Assembly (NCBI GenBank): GCA_000145985.1
Contig: CP002098.1
Span: 310,001-374,000, forward strand
Origin: Ignisphaera aggregans DSM 17230
GTDB taxonomy: Archaea; Thermoproteota; Thermoprotei_A; Sulfolobales; Ignisphaeraceae
DNA: 64,000 nt
Direction: 5' to 3'
A model generated the notes under the pieces. That model ran no database searches and was not told the origin of the DNA. It saw only the letters and a list, made by a program, of their open reading frames with translations. The position numbers and the translations under genes are program-made. Of this stretch, positions 34,991-45,233 are shown piece by piece; the first letter of the stretch is position 1; each line of letters begins with the position of its first letter.

Positions 34991-35740
34991 CTATACCTGT
35001 AGCATATATATTGAGAAACTTACTTCTGTCTGAGGATCAATACTCCTTAGCTTCTTAATAGCTTCACCACCTAGCAACCTAATATTATTCATTATATCGA
35101 TAAATGATGGTGTATATTCCTTTGTATCAAGATCTACAATCATACTAAATATCCAACTATATGCCTGTAGAATAACCATATACTTACCTTGTTTAAACCT
35201 ATTATAGAGATACTCTATTATTCCCTCATCATAGCCTATATATTCAAGACTATATATCCTCCTCTCTATAAGTGGATATTTTAATTGTGTTGTAGCAATA
35301 GTAACCTCAGCTAATCCATCAAGAATATTTTGGTAGGTATTACTTAATCGAAATCCTTTAATTTCACTTACTTTCTTTGAAGGTGTTTCTCTAATCTTTA
35401 ACTTGGATAAGTTGTTTTTAATGGTATTTGAAATAATGTTGCAAAGTTTCTCTAAGTTGCTATCTATACATTCCCAATATACACCATTCTTTTCAATAAC
35501 CAGTTTTCCAAATGTTTTAGGAATATTATTATCATTATATGCAAAGACTATATTATTATTGCTTATAAACCAGTAAGTAACTATAAACTTCTTGTGCTCT
35601 TTCCTTAGCAAACCCTCGCTTATAGATATAACTATATATCCATACTGATCTATCTGAATTCGAGGATCTCCAGATAAGATCTGTGTTATATCCTCAGGAT
35701 TGCGCAAATTGATGGTCTCCTTCGATAATAGCTTAGGCAT
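34991..35740 (-). CDS. Unrecognised 249-residue protein
   Basis: An open frame with ATG 35740. The N-terminal half is beta-rich (YGYIVISISEGLL, KKFIVTYWFISNNNIVFAYN, GVYWECIDSN) and the C-terminal half is helical (EGIIEYLYNRFKQGKYMVIL, YSWIFSMIVDLDTKEYTP). There is one possible hydrophobic patch but no clear membrane segment, and no recognised motif. The C-terminus borders the mfnB relic on the other strand. Confidence 0.55.
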   Translation of the reverse strand: MPKLLSKETINLRNPEDITQILSGDPRIQIDQYGYIVISISEGLLRKEHKKFIVTYWFISNNNIVFAYNDNNIPKTFGKLVIEKNGVYWECIDSNLEKLCNIISNTIKNNLSKLKIRETPSKKVSEIKGFRLSNTYQNILDGLAEVTIATTQLKYPLIERRIYSLEYIGYDEGIIEYLYNRFKQGKYMVILQAYSWIFSMIVDLDTKEYTPSFIDIMNNIRLLGGEAIKKLRSIDPQTEVSFSIYMLQV

Positions 35741-35913
35741 GTAGCTACCCTACACTTTTCCTAGGAAAAGATTAGTTTAGAAGCTTTATAATCTTAGATA
35801 GTTTTTAGTTACAACTAAAAGCTTGAGTTTTATCTATCCTTCTAGATTAGCAATCTAAAATATTCCTCAATAAAACTTCTAGTCCTTCTATGCTCTCCAC
35901 CTCATAGAACTAT

Positions 35914-36402
35914 TCAAATAAGGTAATGGGTATGGTGTGTCTCACAAGATTCATTTAATTTATTTATGATCTTCTCCAAAATCTTACATGCATCGATATC
36001 TAGAATTCTATAGTTTATAGGTGGATGAAAATCGTAGATCAATTCTCTTAAATATCTCAATTTAACTGGAACCCTATATTTCTTTCTCTCTCCTATCTCT
36101 ATGACTATAAACTTACTATTTGTATAAAAGTTGGTGTTTAGACTCTTTAAATACTTCTTATCTTTCAATAAACCTATACATTTCTCTTCAATACAATTTA
36201 AATCATGTATATCTTTAATTAGGTAAATATTTCTAGCAATGAATTCCCCTATAACCATGTTATAAGGATTATGTATATATACATACACCTTATCCCATGG
36301 ATCATAAGTTAATCTATAAAGCCTTCTTATTTCACATTCCTGTAATCCGCTAAGTATTTTGTTAGCTGAATGTATATTCATCGTCATTACTATACAGCGC
36401 AT
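35914..36402 (-). CDS. ASCH/PUA-like domain protein
   Basis: 162 residues. MNIHSANKILSGLQECEIRR followed by KVYVYIHNPYNMVIGEFIAR matches the ASCH-type PUA-like fold, whose usual pattern is xIxP.y...IlsGeK.yElRk, vyiYaS.P...ivGe. ASCH domains bind RNA or modified nucleotides. The C-terminal RYLRELIYDFHPPINYRILD is less conserved. Its end lies 8 bp before the Ogt gene's end region on the same strand, so the two may be cotranscribed. The exact start among ATG 36402, 36387 and 36381 is uncertain. Confidence 0.6.
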   Translation of the reverse strand: MRCIVMTMNIHSANKILSGLQECEIRRLYRLTYDPWDKVYVYIHNPYNMVIGEFIARNIYLIKDIHDLNCIEEKCIGLLKDKKYLKSLNTNFYTNSKFIVIEIGERKKYRVPVKLRYLRELIYDFHPPINYRILDIDACKILEKIINKLNESCETHHTHYLI

Positions 36403-36410
36403 TTCAAATC

Positions 36411-36788
36411 CTAGAGCTCTAGGATTTTACGGAGATTATATCTAGAGGGTGGTCTACCGAAAGTTTCGAGCTTCAAAAGCTTATACTTAAAATAACTATT
36501 CTTCTTACCTCCAATTGTATATCCTCCAATTTTTCCATCAGATCTTATTACTCTATGACATGGTATAGCTATTGGGTGTATATTTTCACTAAGTATTTTA
36601 CCAACTATTCTAGGGCTTATCTTAAGGATATCAGCTATCTCTCCATATGTAGCTACATGTCCTATTGGGATAAGGGATACAAGTGCATATACAATTTCCT
36701 TTAAGGTTTCATAATCCATTTTACTAGCATATATCTCGCCATTCTTTATCCTTAAGACATATCTTATCCCGTTCAATTTCCCTCCCAT
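36411..36788 (-). CDS. ogt: Methylated-DNA--protein-cysteine methyltransferase
   Basis: 125 residues, essentially only the active-site C-terminal domain. IPIGHVATYGEIADILK is the helix-turn-helix start, and HPIAIPCHRVIRSDGKIGGY holds the acceptor Cys77 in PCHRV. It repairs O6-methylguanine by irreversible methyl transfer to Cys. Archaeal versions with a short N-terminal domain are common. It has its own upstream gap and may be cotranscribed with the ASCH-domain gene that follows. Confidence 0.92.
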   Translation of the reverse strand: MGGKLNGIRYVLRIKNGEIYASKMDYETLKEIVYALVSLIPIGHVATYGEIADILKISPRIVGKILSENIHPIAIPCHRVIRSDGKIGGYTIGGKKNSYFKYKLLKLETFGRPPSRYNLRKILEL

Positions 36789-36872
36789 TAAGATAAAAAG
36801 ACTGTATCTATCTTTCCAGGCTCAAAGAATTTTTGTATAATAATCTTAATATGGTAAAATGAATTATTCTAT

Positions 36873-37973
36873 CTATAATATACTTTCAATGAACTTTCCA
36901 TCTATGTAGATAAGATCTTTATCTGCATATACTCTGCCCTTCCTCATATCTTTAATCATATCCCAATGTATCGATGATCTATTTACACCACCTGTTCTTA
37001 GATATGCTGATCCTAGAGCCATGTGAATCGTTCCTCCAATCTTTTCATCAAATAGTATCTCCTTTGTAAATCTAGTTATATCATAGTTTAAACCAAATGC
37101 TAATTCTCCAACTCTTTTTGCCCCCTCGTCTACCTGTAGCATTTTCCTTAAAAATTCTTCACCCTTTATAGCGCTTGCCTCTACTACAACTCCTTTCTCA
37201 AATTTTAGTCTTACACCCTCTATCTCATATCCACTATATACAGCAGGATAGTTAAATGTTATATACCCTTCAACACTATCTTCATGAGGAGCTGTAAATA
37301 CTTCACCACCAGGCATATTATTTTTACCATCATCATTTATCCATATCCTTCCACCAACCTTAACGAAAAGATCTGTATCATCTGCAATAAATCTCAGCTC
37401 ATCAACTCTATTAAGAAACTGTACAATTCTCTCTTGTCTCTTACCTTGTTCAATCCATGTAGATATTGGATCAGGTGTATGTAGTTTAACAGCTCTAAAT
37501 ACAAATTCCTCAAATTCTAGTGGTGTCATACCTGCTTCTTGTGCCATTGCTCTTGTTGGATATGCTGCTACAGTCCATTTTAAATCACCTGTAGAATCTC
37601 TCTTCATAAATATTTCTCTTAGTTCTCTAATAGCCATGGATCGAAGTCTTATTCTCTCAGGATCTATGTTTATTAAGTGTTTTGTATGTGTTGAAGAGAG
37701 GATACTTATTCTCGCTCTAGCTTTCTCAGCTATAGCTCTATCTATAGGTGATACATATTCTAGTAATTCCTTTGGTGCATATCTATAGAATATTTCAGAA
37801 AAAACTTCATCTGTCATTATATATATTGGATAAGCACCTCTACTAACAATTTCTCTCCATAGCTCTCTTACTAGAGGTAGAGCCTCTATAGAGCTATATA
37901 TAACTACATCAGTAAGTTTTTCAACACCTATACAATACTCTACTATTAGCCTAGCATATTTGTCTAAAACCAT
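36873..37973 (-). CDS. M29-family metalloaminopeptidase (AmpS/AmpT type)
   Basis: 366 residues, slightly short of the 400-residue thermophile enzymes. The two-metal site is visible: the GGEVFTAPHEDSVEGYITF block (metal Glu), RVGELAFGLN (Glu), GGTIHMALGSAYLRTGG (His) and RSSIHWDMIKDM (His, Asp). A conserved Tyr is expected near YPAVYSGYEIEG. It is a dimeric leucyl-type aminopeptidase in the cytoplasm. The ATG at 37973 lies about 70 bp from the divergent deacetylase start. Confidence 0.9.
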   Translation of the reverse strand: MVLDKYARLIVEYCIGVEKLTDVVIYSSIEALPLVRELWREIVSRGAYPIYIMTDEVFSEIFYRYAPKELLEYVSPIDRAIAEKARARISILSSTHTKHLINIDPERIRLRSMAIRELREIFMKRDSTGDLKWTVAAYPTRAMAQEAGMTPLEFEEFVFRAVKLHTPDPISTWIEQGKRQERIVQFLNRVDELRFIADDTDLFVKVGGRIWINDDGKNNMPGGEVFTAPHEDSVEGYITFNYPAVYSGYEIEGVRLKFEKGVVVEASAIKGEEFLRKMLQVDEGAKRVGELAFGLNYDITRFTKEILFDEKIGGTIHMALGSAYLRTGGVNRSSIHWDMIKDMRKGRVYADKDLIYIDGKFIESIL

Positions 37974-38044
37974 TGAATCACCATAATCTGCATAATATTA
38001 AGAAATATATAACTCTAGTTGAAAATTTCTATATGTGCAACAAC

Positions 38045-39109
38045 ATGTCTATACACATCTTTTTTAGCGAAATACTCTATAGACATAGACCACCGAGAAA
38101 TATCTATCATCCTGAAAATCCTTCTCGTTTAGATATAGCTTTAAAGAGTATTAAGGAGATAATATCTATAGATAATAGAATTAAGATATTGGATTCCAAT
38201 GTAGCAGAATTCATTAACTATATAAGGAGGATCCATGATTATGACTATGTTGAGTATATCTATAGCCTATGTCTAGAGGGAGATACTTATATTGATAGCG
38301 ATACCTATATCTCAAGAGATAGCTGTAGAGTTGCCGAAAAAGCTATTGGATTATCTGTTAGAGCTATGAATGAAGCTATAGAGCATAGAGAAACTCTAGC
38401 TTTTGCATTAGTTAGACCTCCAGGTCATCATGCTGGTATTAGGGGGAGAGCTATGGATGCTCCTACACAAGGCTTCTGTATATTTAACAATATAGCTGCT
38501 ACCACGATCTATGCTTTAGATAGAGGATATAGTCCTATAGCTATAATAGATATAGATGTTCATCATGGTAATGGTACACAGGAAATATTTTGGTATGATC
38601 CAAGGGTTATACATATAGATATACATGAATATGGAATATATCCAGGAACTGGATATATTGATGAAATTGGTGGAAAGGGTGCTGAAGGCACTAAAATCAA
38701 TATTCCACTTCCTCCATACTCAGGGGATGATGATTATCTATATATAGTTAGAGAGATAGTATTACCTATAATCTATAGTGTTAAGCCTAAGATTATAGCG
38801 ATTTCAGCAGGGTTTGATGCATATAGAGATGATGGGCTTGCAGATATGGAGGTAACTACAATATTCTATGAATCCTTTGGAAAGCTATTAAGGTTTTTGA
38901 GTAGAGATATAAGCGTTATGGGTGTATTGGAGGGTGGATATAGTATAGGTATTGAAAATGGTTTTTCAGCATTTTTAAAAGGATTTCTAAAAGGTATAGA
39001 TTGTGTGGATAAACTGTTTATCGATATAAAACCATCTGATAGAGTTATTAATATTGTATCTAGAGTTAAGAATATTCTAAAACCTATCTATACTACTTGG
39101 CATAGCTGA
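38045..39109 (+). CDS. Histone deacetylase/AcuC-family deacetylase
   Basis: About 354 residues. YHPENPSRLDIALKSI, RPPGHHAGIRGRAMDAPTQG (catalytic His pair), FCIFNNIAATTIYAL, IIDIDVHHGNGTQEIF (zinc Asp and His), YPGTGYIDEIGG and ISAGFDAYRDDGLADMEV (zinc Asp) are the arginase-like deacetylase motifs. It may act on acetyl-lysine or acetylpolyamines. ATG 38045 gives the natural MSIHIFFSEIL start; ATG 38033 and TTG 37973 are possible, but a TATA box near 38001 excludes the last. It overlaps the convergent flippase gene by 17 bp. Confidence 0.9.
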   Translation: MSIHIFFSEILYRHRPPRNIYHPENPSRLDIALKSIKEIISIDNRIKILDSNVAEFINYIRRIHDYDYVEYIYSLCLEGDTYIDSDTYISRDSCRVAEKAIGLSVRAMNEAIEHRETLAFALVRPPGHHAGIRGRAMDAPTQGFCIFNNIAATTIYALDRGYSPIAIIDIDVHHGNGTQEIFWYDPRVIHIDIHEYGIYPGTGYIDEIGGKGAEGTKINIPLPPYSGDDDYLYIVREIVLPIIYSVKPKIIAISAGFDAYRDDGLADMEVTTIFYESFGKLLRFLSRDISVMGVLEGGYSIGIENGFSAFLKGFLKGIDCVDKLFIDIKPSDRVINIVSRVKNILKPIYTTWHS

Positions 39110-40706
39110 ATACTATTCTTGCTATAGATGCCAACCAATGAATAATATGTTCAATTAGAGGTATTCCTTTAAATATCTCCTCAAAATAATTTACATCTCT
39201 TTCATTAATACCTCTAAAAATTGATGCAAAGACTACAAATGTTACTAAATATATTATTGCTCCAATCAATAACCTTGCCACACTTATAAATCTAGGAAGT
39301 GGTAGGGGTATTCTTAGGAATATTATTAATGGTATTATAGAAATTATTGAGGCTAAGTATATAGGCGCTATAGTCCTAAGATCTATGGGTTTATCAACAT
39401 ATTTTTTAGCTAGTAATACTCCTGCTATAGATGATGATATACCTGATATGATACTTGCTATGAGATATCCATGGAGCTTGTATTTAATTGTCATGAAATA
39501 GGCTATTGGGATAAATATTACGGCGTTTATGGTAGATATATACATATTTCTCTTTGTATCTCCTATACCATTGAACATAGATGGAATGGAAATACTTCCA
39601 ATACCAACAAGTAAATTTGGTGCTAAGTATAGGGGTAGATAACCTGAAATGAATATATATTCACTTCCATAGAATATATACATAATTTCTCTTGAGAGAA
39701 TCATTGAGAGTATTGTGATGGGTAGTATAACAATAGAGGAATATTTATTGGCTATAGCTAGAGATGTATTAAGATCACCATTATTAGTAGATACCTTTGT
39801 GAAAAGAGTTAAGAGAGCTGTTGATATAGGTATTGAAACTACTGTTACTAATGTAGATAGATTTGCCATTGCTCTAAAACCCCCTATTTCATTATCTGAG
39901 AGATTATATGCTAGTAATACATTTTGATATAATCCCAGTAAAACTCCGATAACTCCACCAACATAGAGAGGTAGTCCATATACTAATAGTATTTTCATAT
40001 AATTGATAATGTTTTTATTCCAATTAGCTCGATATTGATTATTCCTTAGACTAAGATATATTCTTATCAACATGTAGATACCTACTGCTATAGCAAATAC
40101 ATATCCTATAATATTGCCAAGCAGTGCACCTATAACTCCAAGACCTAGTAGCAAGAATGCTATAGATGCTATTGTCTTCACCGTACTATAGCTTATTTTA
40201 ATTAGCGATGCTTTTAAAGCATTATCTATTCCTATAAAGATGTTTAAGAATATTGGATAGAGAGACTGTAGAAGAGCTACTACTGAGGTAATTCTTATGT
40301 ATTCTGAGACATCAGGTCTATTAATAATATATTTTGCAAGTTGTAATGAGAAACTATAGCATATAATGGTAAGCAATAGACCTATAGATGTTCTAATAAG
40401 TAAACCTGTTTTAATAATATTTATAGTATCATCATACTTCCTCTCTATATAAAAACTATGGACATATCTCAGAATTGCTGTATCTATTCCAAGTGATGTT
40501 ACTGATACTAGAAAAATTGGAGGAACTAAAGATAATGAGAAAATACCATATCCCTCGGGACCCAGCATGCGAGCTATAATTATACTCCCTATTGCTAATA
40601 TGAAATTATATGAAAAATCACCTATGAATAGATAGAAAGCATTTCTAGCTGAAGTTTTTGATATATCTAAAATATATTCTTTTTGATTTATAGAATTTGT
40701 TCCCAA
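39093..40706 (-). CDS. Polysaccharide flippase-type membrane protein (MOP/PST family)
   Basis: 537 residues with about 12-14 membrane segments. The N-terminus TSARNAFYLFIGDFSYNFIL followed by IGSIIIARMLGPEGYGIFSL is the PST/Wzx signature. It probably flips lipid-linked oligosaccharides for N-glycans or exopolysaccharide across the membrane. The sugar-1-phosphate nucleotidyltransferase encoded at 32231 could feed the same process, though the genes are not adjacent. It lies 18 bp after the moaB-like gene on the same strand. Confidence 0.88.
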   Translation of the reverse strand: MGTNSINQKEYILDISKTSARNAFYLFIGDFSYNFILAIGSIIIARMLGPEGYGIFSLSLVPPIFLVSVTSLGIDTAILRYVHSFYIERKYDDTINIIKTGLLIRTSIGLLLTIICYSFSLQLAKYIINRPDVSEYIRITSVVALLQSLYPIFLNIFIGIDNALKASLIKISYSTVKTIASIAFLLLGLGVIGALLGNIIGYVFAIAVGIYMLIRIYLSLRNNQYRANWNKNIINYMKILLVYGLPLYVGGVIGVLLGLYQNVLLAYNLSDNEIGGFRAMANLSTLVTVVSIPISTALLTLFTKVSTNNGDLNTSLAIANKYSSIVILPITILSMILSREIMYIFYGSEYIFISGYLPLYLAPNLLVGIGSISIPSMFNGIGDTKRNMYISTINAVIFIPIAYFMTIKYKLHGYLIASIISGISSSIAGVLLAKKYVDKPIDLRTIAPIYLASIISIIPLIIFLRIPLPLPRFISVARLLIGAIIYLVTFVVFASIFRGINERDVNYFEEIFKGIPLIEHIIHWLASIARIVFSYAK

Positions 40707-40724
40707 AGCCTTAAGCCCTTTTAT

Positions 40725-41228
40725 CTATGTGTATCTAAGCTCATATACGACATGAGGAGCTATGTGACACAATATTTCTTTTATCATAAGCTCTACAGCT
40801 CTGGGGTTACCGGGAACAACTACAATAAAGCTATTATTAACAACATAGCCTCCAGTTCTAGAGATATATGAGTATATACCAATATCTCTATAGCTAAGAT
40901 ATCTAAATATCTCACCTATACCAGGGACATCCTTTATAGCCATAGATCTAATAACATCAACACTAATATCCTTTTTACTTAATCCCGTACCACCTGTAAC
41001 AATAATAACATCACACTGTCCTAGGAATTCCTTAGCTGTTTCCTCAATAATCTTTCTATCATTTGGAACCACGGTATATATTCCTTTCTTAGCCTTGCTA
41101 CAGTATATCTCTATGTCATTGAATATAGGTTTTATCTCATCTATCTTCTCTCCTCTATAAACAGAATCACTTGTAACAATAAAACATATTGTAAATTCTT
41201 CAACAACTCTTGATCTATGATCCTTCAA
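40725..41228 (-). CDS. moaB: MoaB/Mog-type molybdopterin biosynthesis protein
   Basis: 167 residues. FIVTSDSVYRGEKIDE, DVIIVTGGTGLSKKDISVDV (GGTG substrate loop), KDVPGIGEIFRYLSY and FIVVVPGNPRAVELMIKEIL are the MoCF-binding domain motifs. In archaea MoaB adenylates molybdopterin before Mo or W insertion. This fits the need of the FwdB-like enzyme in this window and of AOR enzymes elsewhere. It lies 12 bp downstream of the rhomboid gene's start side, in the same strand run. Confidence 0.9.
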   Translation of the reverse strand: MKDHRSRVVEEFTICFIVTSDSVYRGEKIDEIKPIFNDIEIYCSKAKKGIYTVVPNDRKIIEETAKEFLGQCDVIIVTGGTGLSKKDISVDVIRSMAIKDVPGIGEIFRYLSYRDIGIYSYISRTGGYVVNNSFIVVVPGNPRAVELMIKEILCHIAPHVVYELRYT

Positions 41229-41240
41229 CTACGACACCCA

Positions 41241-42602
41241 CTATATTGGTGTATAAATAAATGGCTGATACCCCCAATACTCCTCCATAGAAAGCTCTCT
41301 ATCTTTATACATAGATACTATGAGACTAACTATAGAGATAAATGTTGATACTAGTGCCATAGGTCTAACAAAGTTTTCTCCAAATCCTTGTGCAACATCA
41401 CTTGAATACATATTTACATCATATCTATATAGTTCTTCAGTTCTTCGAACAATTCCGAAAAATCTATCTATTTGTATAACCTGTGTTGTTACAGAGCCAT
41501 TAAAGTATATCAATACACCCCTAGAATCATATTCTGCCCAACCAGATACATCAACCAATACAGTTATTCCTCGACCAAATGATGTAGGAACCCAGCCACT
41601 ATACTGTAAAATACCCTTACCATCTTGTTCATATTTAACTAGACCCGGTCTATATCTAAGTAGATCTGCCCATACAAATCTATTAAATACTATCCTTGGA
41701 TAATCTTCTGATGGAGGTACATTGTCATTTGTAATAGGATCAAATGCAGCTTTATCACTTGAACATACATTGTTCATACAGGCTCTAATAGTAATCATAT
41801 AAACGTTGGTCATCTGTGATGCTATTATATATGAATATATAGTCCCACCTATAACAGCTAGAACTAATGTAGCAAAAACTAATTTCTCTAGCTTACTTAG
41901 ACCTATCTCAATTGTTATTGTAAATCCCCAGGGGAGAACAAGTTGTTCATATCTATATGCCTTTCTAGAAAATGTGTAGAGAAATGTTATACCACCCAAG
42001 AATCCACCTACATGGGCAAAGAAAGCTACACTACCAAATCTTAGATATCCATAGATAACTTGTGTTGCAAACCAGAATAACATGAAGAAGGAGGTTGATG
42101 TTGTGAAACAGAATGGAAATATGAATAAGAACCAGCATGCTGATAGCCGTCTTCTTGGATACATCATCATGTATGCTCCAAGAACACCACTAATAGCTCC
42201 TGAAGCACCAAGAGCTGGGATCAGGAGATTTATTGAGCCTAGTATAGGAATAAAAGCTGTATGGAATAATGTTGCAGAAATTCCTGAGAGGAAGTATATT
42301 GCTAGATATCTTGTAATTCCTAGGGAGAGTTCCACCTCTTTTCCAAACATATAGAGAAACCACATATTAAAGAATATATGTAGAATATCTCCGTGGAGAA
42401 ACATACTAGTGAAAATTCTATACCACTGCATAGGTTCTTGTAGCATTATAGGGACAAAGGCATATCTTGTTACCCAATCATCAGATATCTGTGTTAAAAA
42501 GTTCTGATAGGAGGATATGATATATACAGCTATATTTGTAGCGATTAATATATATGTTGCTATAGGTCTCCTTCTATGTAACTTCCAATCTACTTCCATC
42601 AA
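41241..42602 (-). CDS. Rhomboid-family intramembrane serine protease with an extra C-terminal domain
   Basis: 453 residues, longer than a basic rhomboid. Six membrane helices fill the first 230 residues. FLHGDILHIFFNMWFLYMFG is the N-terminal HxxxHxxxN block, LGASGAISGVLGAY holds the catalytic Ser134, and FFAHVGGFLGG the His197. A further membrane segment near residue 255 is followed by an external domain with a Cys pair (IRACMNNVCSSDKAAF) and a last membrane helix. The C-terminal part is not recognised. It may cleave membrane proteins or help quality control. Confidence 0.88.
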   Translation of the reverse strand: MMEVDWKLHRRRPIATYILIATNIAVYIISSYQNFLTQISDDWVTRYAFVPIMLQEPMQWYRIFTSMFLHGDILHIFFNMWFLYMFGKEVELSLGITRYLAIYFLSGISATLFHTAFIPILGSINLLIPALGASGAISGVLGAYMMMYPRRRLSACWFLFIFPFCFTTSTSFFMLFWFATQVIYGYLRFGSVAFFAHVGGFLGGITFLYTFSRKAYRYEQLVLPWGFTITIEIGLSKLEKLVFATLVLAVIGGTIYSYIIASQMTNVYMITIRACMNNVCSSDKAAFDPITNDNVPPSEDYPRIVFNRFVWADLLRYRPGLVKYEQDGKGILQYSGWVPTSFGRGITVLVDVSGWAEYDSRGVLIYFNGSVTTQVIQIDRFFGIVRRTEELYRYDVNMYSSDVAQGFGENFVRPMALVSTFISIVSLIVSMYKDRELSMEEYWGYQPFIYTPI

Positions 42603-42668
42603 ATCTCAATACCTATAGCTACATTATCTACACATAATCCATTATCCAGATATATAAAGCTATATACT

Positions 42669-43568
42669 TTATAGTTGGCCATGAACCACAACTCCGGGTT
42701 TTCCGAATGGTATACCACTATCAATTGATATAGGTCTACACTTTGCAACAAATAGATATATAATAGGCTTTCTAAGGATATTCTCTATCTCTGTTAGATA
42801 TTCATAGTTTGCCATACCCTTAGAAACAATTATATCAGTACTATTAATAACCTCTATAACACTACTATCAACCTCATCAAGAAATATACTTGAGGCATCA
42901 CTATTTGTACTTAAAATATTATCAAAGCTATTCATAAGCTCAGCCTCATTGATATCAAATATAGTGATATCATTTTGAAATGCTCCTCCTTTAACAATAG
43001 CAAAAACCTTTTTGCCCATATCTCTTAACACATCACTAAGTAGTCTATCGAAAACAGCTTCACCAGAGTTATCAAGTAGCACCACAATACTATTAGCTTT
43101 GATCAATAGATCTATAGCTTTATCAACATCTCCATAGATATTCATTATACTTGCCCTATTCACAAGATCTTCTATTGATGGAGGTTCATAGTCCTTAACC
43201 CCTAGATCAATTGTATTACCAATTAATGAAAATTTCAATGCAATTATAAGTCTATCCCTGGGATGATTTAGAGATAATACAAAGTCTCTTAACTTCTTAT
43301 AGAAGTTTAGAGCTAGTTTATTGGCAATACTCTTCTCATTTTGATAAGGATCTTGAATTCCTGAAATTCTTTTAACTATTCTAAATAGATTTGTAGCAAA
43401 GTGTGTTGGTGTACATATACTAGAATTGCATTTATTTAACATATTATTTAATTCCATTATAATAGTTCTCATAGCCTTAATCCTATGCTCTTCATCACTA
43501 AATATTTTACATATATCCCTATACCTAACCTGAATCTGACACACTAGACACTCTGAATATAGCTTCAT
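42669..43568 (-). CDS. DUF89-family metal-dependent phosphatase
   Basis: 299 residues. The N-terminus YSECLVCQIQVRYRDI has the Cys pair common to archaeal DUF89 proteins. IVVLLDNSGEAVFDRLL holds the metal-binding Asp-Asn, followed by VFAIVKGGAFQNDITIFD and DIIVSKGMANYEYLTEI. DUF89 members remove phosphate from damaged sugar phosphates or cofactors (damage-control phosphatases). The C-terminal PFGKPGVVVHGQL looks complete. It stands alone on the minus strand. Confidence 0.85.
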   Translation of the reverse strand: MKLYSECLVCQIQVRYRDICKIFSDEEHRIKAMRTIIMELNNMLNKCNSSICTPTHFATNLFRIVKRISGIQDPYQNEKSIANKLALNFYKKLRDFVLSLNHPRDRLIIALKFSLIGNTIDLGVKDYEPPSIEDLVNRASIMNIYGDVDKAIDLLIKANSIVVLLDNSGEAVFDRLLSDVLRDMGKKVFAIVKGGAFQNDITIFDINEAELMNSFDNILSTNSDASSIFLDEVDSSVIEVINSTDIIVSKGMANYEYLTEIENILRKPIIYLFVAKCRPISIDSGIPFGKPGVVVHGQL

Positions 43569-43664
43569 TTTGTCTCCCTGAAGAGCTTAGGCTATTTAAA
43601 ACCAGATGCATTTGTAGCTAATCTTAAAAAGTTATCATATATCTATATTCTTCATTAGAAATGT

Positions 43665-45056
43665 TTACGAAGATCTTTTTATAATAGGTTTTGCCCATTT
43701 GCCTCTCTGTATCCATATTGTTGCCGATATACCTGAAAACATATTGCTTAGTGCAAATGCTATCCATATTCCTGTTGATCCTAGGTATTGTGATAATATA
43801 TATCCTAGAGCTATTCTTACAATCCATAGTCTTATGATATCTATTATCGTTGGAATTAATACATGTCCAGATCCTCTTCCAACAGATGAACCTACGAAAA
43901 ATATTCCGAAGAATGGTATTGTAAATAATGCATATTTAAGAAAGTTCTCTGTCTCGCTATATATAGAATTTACTTCGGGATCTGAGGGATCGATAAATAG
44001 GGTTATTATATTATGTCTTATTATGTAGGCAAAGCATGATCCTATAGCAATTATCGATCCTATCAATATCTGTGAATATCTAGCTATTTTCTTACTTCTA
44101 TCAATATTATTTGCACCAAGATTCTGACCAACCATTATTGCTGTAGCTTGTGATAATCCCCATAAAACACTATTAGCAATATCTATAACTGTAAATCCTA
44201 TACTCCAAGCAACAGATGTAGCAACGCCAAAGCTATTTATGAGTCTTAGCTGTATTTGGAATGCCAAGCTATTGAAGATATTTTGAAGTAGTATTGGTAT
44301 ACCTATACGAAATGTTGTCATAAGCCATTCTCTATCTATCTCAGTTGTGATTCCTATTTCTATAAATGGGAATTTTCTATGCATAATGATGTATAGAATT
44401 ATAGCTCCTACAATTCTTGCTAAAACAGTTGCGATAGCCGCTCCTATAACACCTAGTCTTGGAAAAAGATATATACCTAATATTAGAAATGGATCTAAGA
44501 TTATGTTTATAGTAGCAGAAATAGCATTAACAATAGCAGGTCTTCTAGTATCTCCAGCACTTTGAATAATTATTGAGAAGCATAACACAAAGTAACTTGT
44601 GAAGAGATCTATAGAAATTATAGCAGAATAATTCAATACTCCATTAACTATTTCTTGAGGTGGAGAAGATATGAAGAGGAATATTAACGGTCTTAATAGA
44701 TAGTATGTAATGCTCATTATAGCTCCTAAAATGAATGATAGAGTAAAATACTGCTTTATAGTTCTAATAGCATTGACATACATTTTAGCTCCAATATACT
44801 GTGATATAAGAGCTTGATTAGCTGCACCAATTGCCATAGCAAGAGCCTGAAACATCATAAATGATGGCCATATCTGTCTAGGAATAGCAACATCAATGGG
44901 AGAATATCTTGATAGCCAATATGCATCAGCAATATTGTAGCTTATATTTACCAGCTGTACAGATACAGCAGGTAGCCCAAGCCATAAGAGAGTTCTATAG
45001 ATAGGTCCATTTATGATTCTATCTCTATATCTATCCAGACTCCCCAATCGTGACAA
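43665..45056 (-). CDS. MATE-family efflux transporter
   Basis: 463 residues and about 12 membrane segments. YRTLLWLGLPAVSVQLVNIS at the start, FQALAMAIGAANQALISQYI and LSQATAIMVGQNLGANNIDR are the duplicated MATE blocks (the second is the usual aMVGQnLGAg). It exports organic cations or drugs with Na+ or H+. The gene has its own promoter region in the 177-bp gap before the divergent CinA-type gene. Confidence 0.9.
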   Translation of the reverse strand: MSRLGSLDRYRDRIINGPIYRTLLWLGLPAVSVQLVNISYNIADAYWLSRYSPIDVAIPRQIWPSFMMFQALAMAIGAANQALISQYIGAKMYVNAIRTIKQYFTLSFILGAIMSITYYLLRPLIFLFISSPPQEIVNGVLNYSAIISIDLFTSYFVLCFSIIIQSAGDTRRPAIVNAISATINIILDPFLILGIYLFPRLGVIGAAIATVLARIVGAIILYIIMHRKFPFIEIGITTEIDREWLMTTFRIGIPILLQNIFNSLAFQIQLRLINSFGVATSVAWSIGFTVIDIANSVLWGLSQATAIMVGQNLGANNIDRSKKIARYSQILIGSIIAIGSCFAYIIRHNIITLFIDPSDPEVNSIYSETENFLKYALFTIPFFGIFFVGSSVGRGSGHVLIPTIIDIIRLWIVRIALGYILSQYLGSTGIWIAFALSNMFSGISATIWIQRGKWAKPIIKRSS

Positions 45057-45233
45057 TATTTATCACACTATAACATAATATTTTATAGCTAATTTAGAAG
45101 CATTTTTATAAGCTTCAATAATTCTATAGGTCTATTCCTCTAATTATGAAGCTTTTTGAGTAGTAGGCTAGGTTATTAATGGTTAAATTTGTATGGTGCT
45201 ATATTTACAGCGAATTGCGAGGTGTTAAATTTT

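Noticed and set aside
37973-38044. The longer TTG start of the deacetylase gene
   Set aside because: The extra residues are not family-like, the codon overlaps the divergent aminopeptidase start, and the TATA box near 38001 lies downstream of it.
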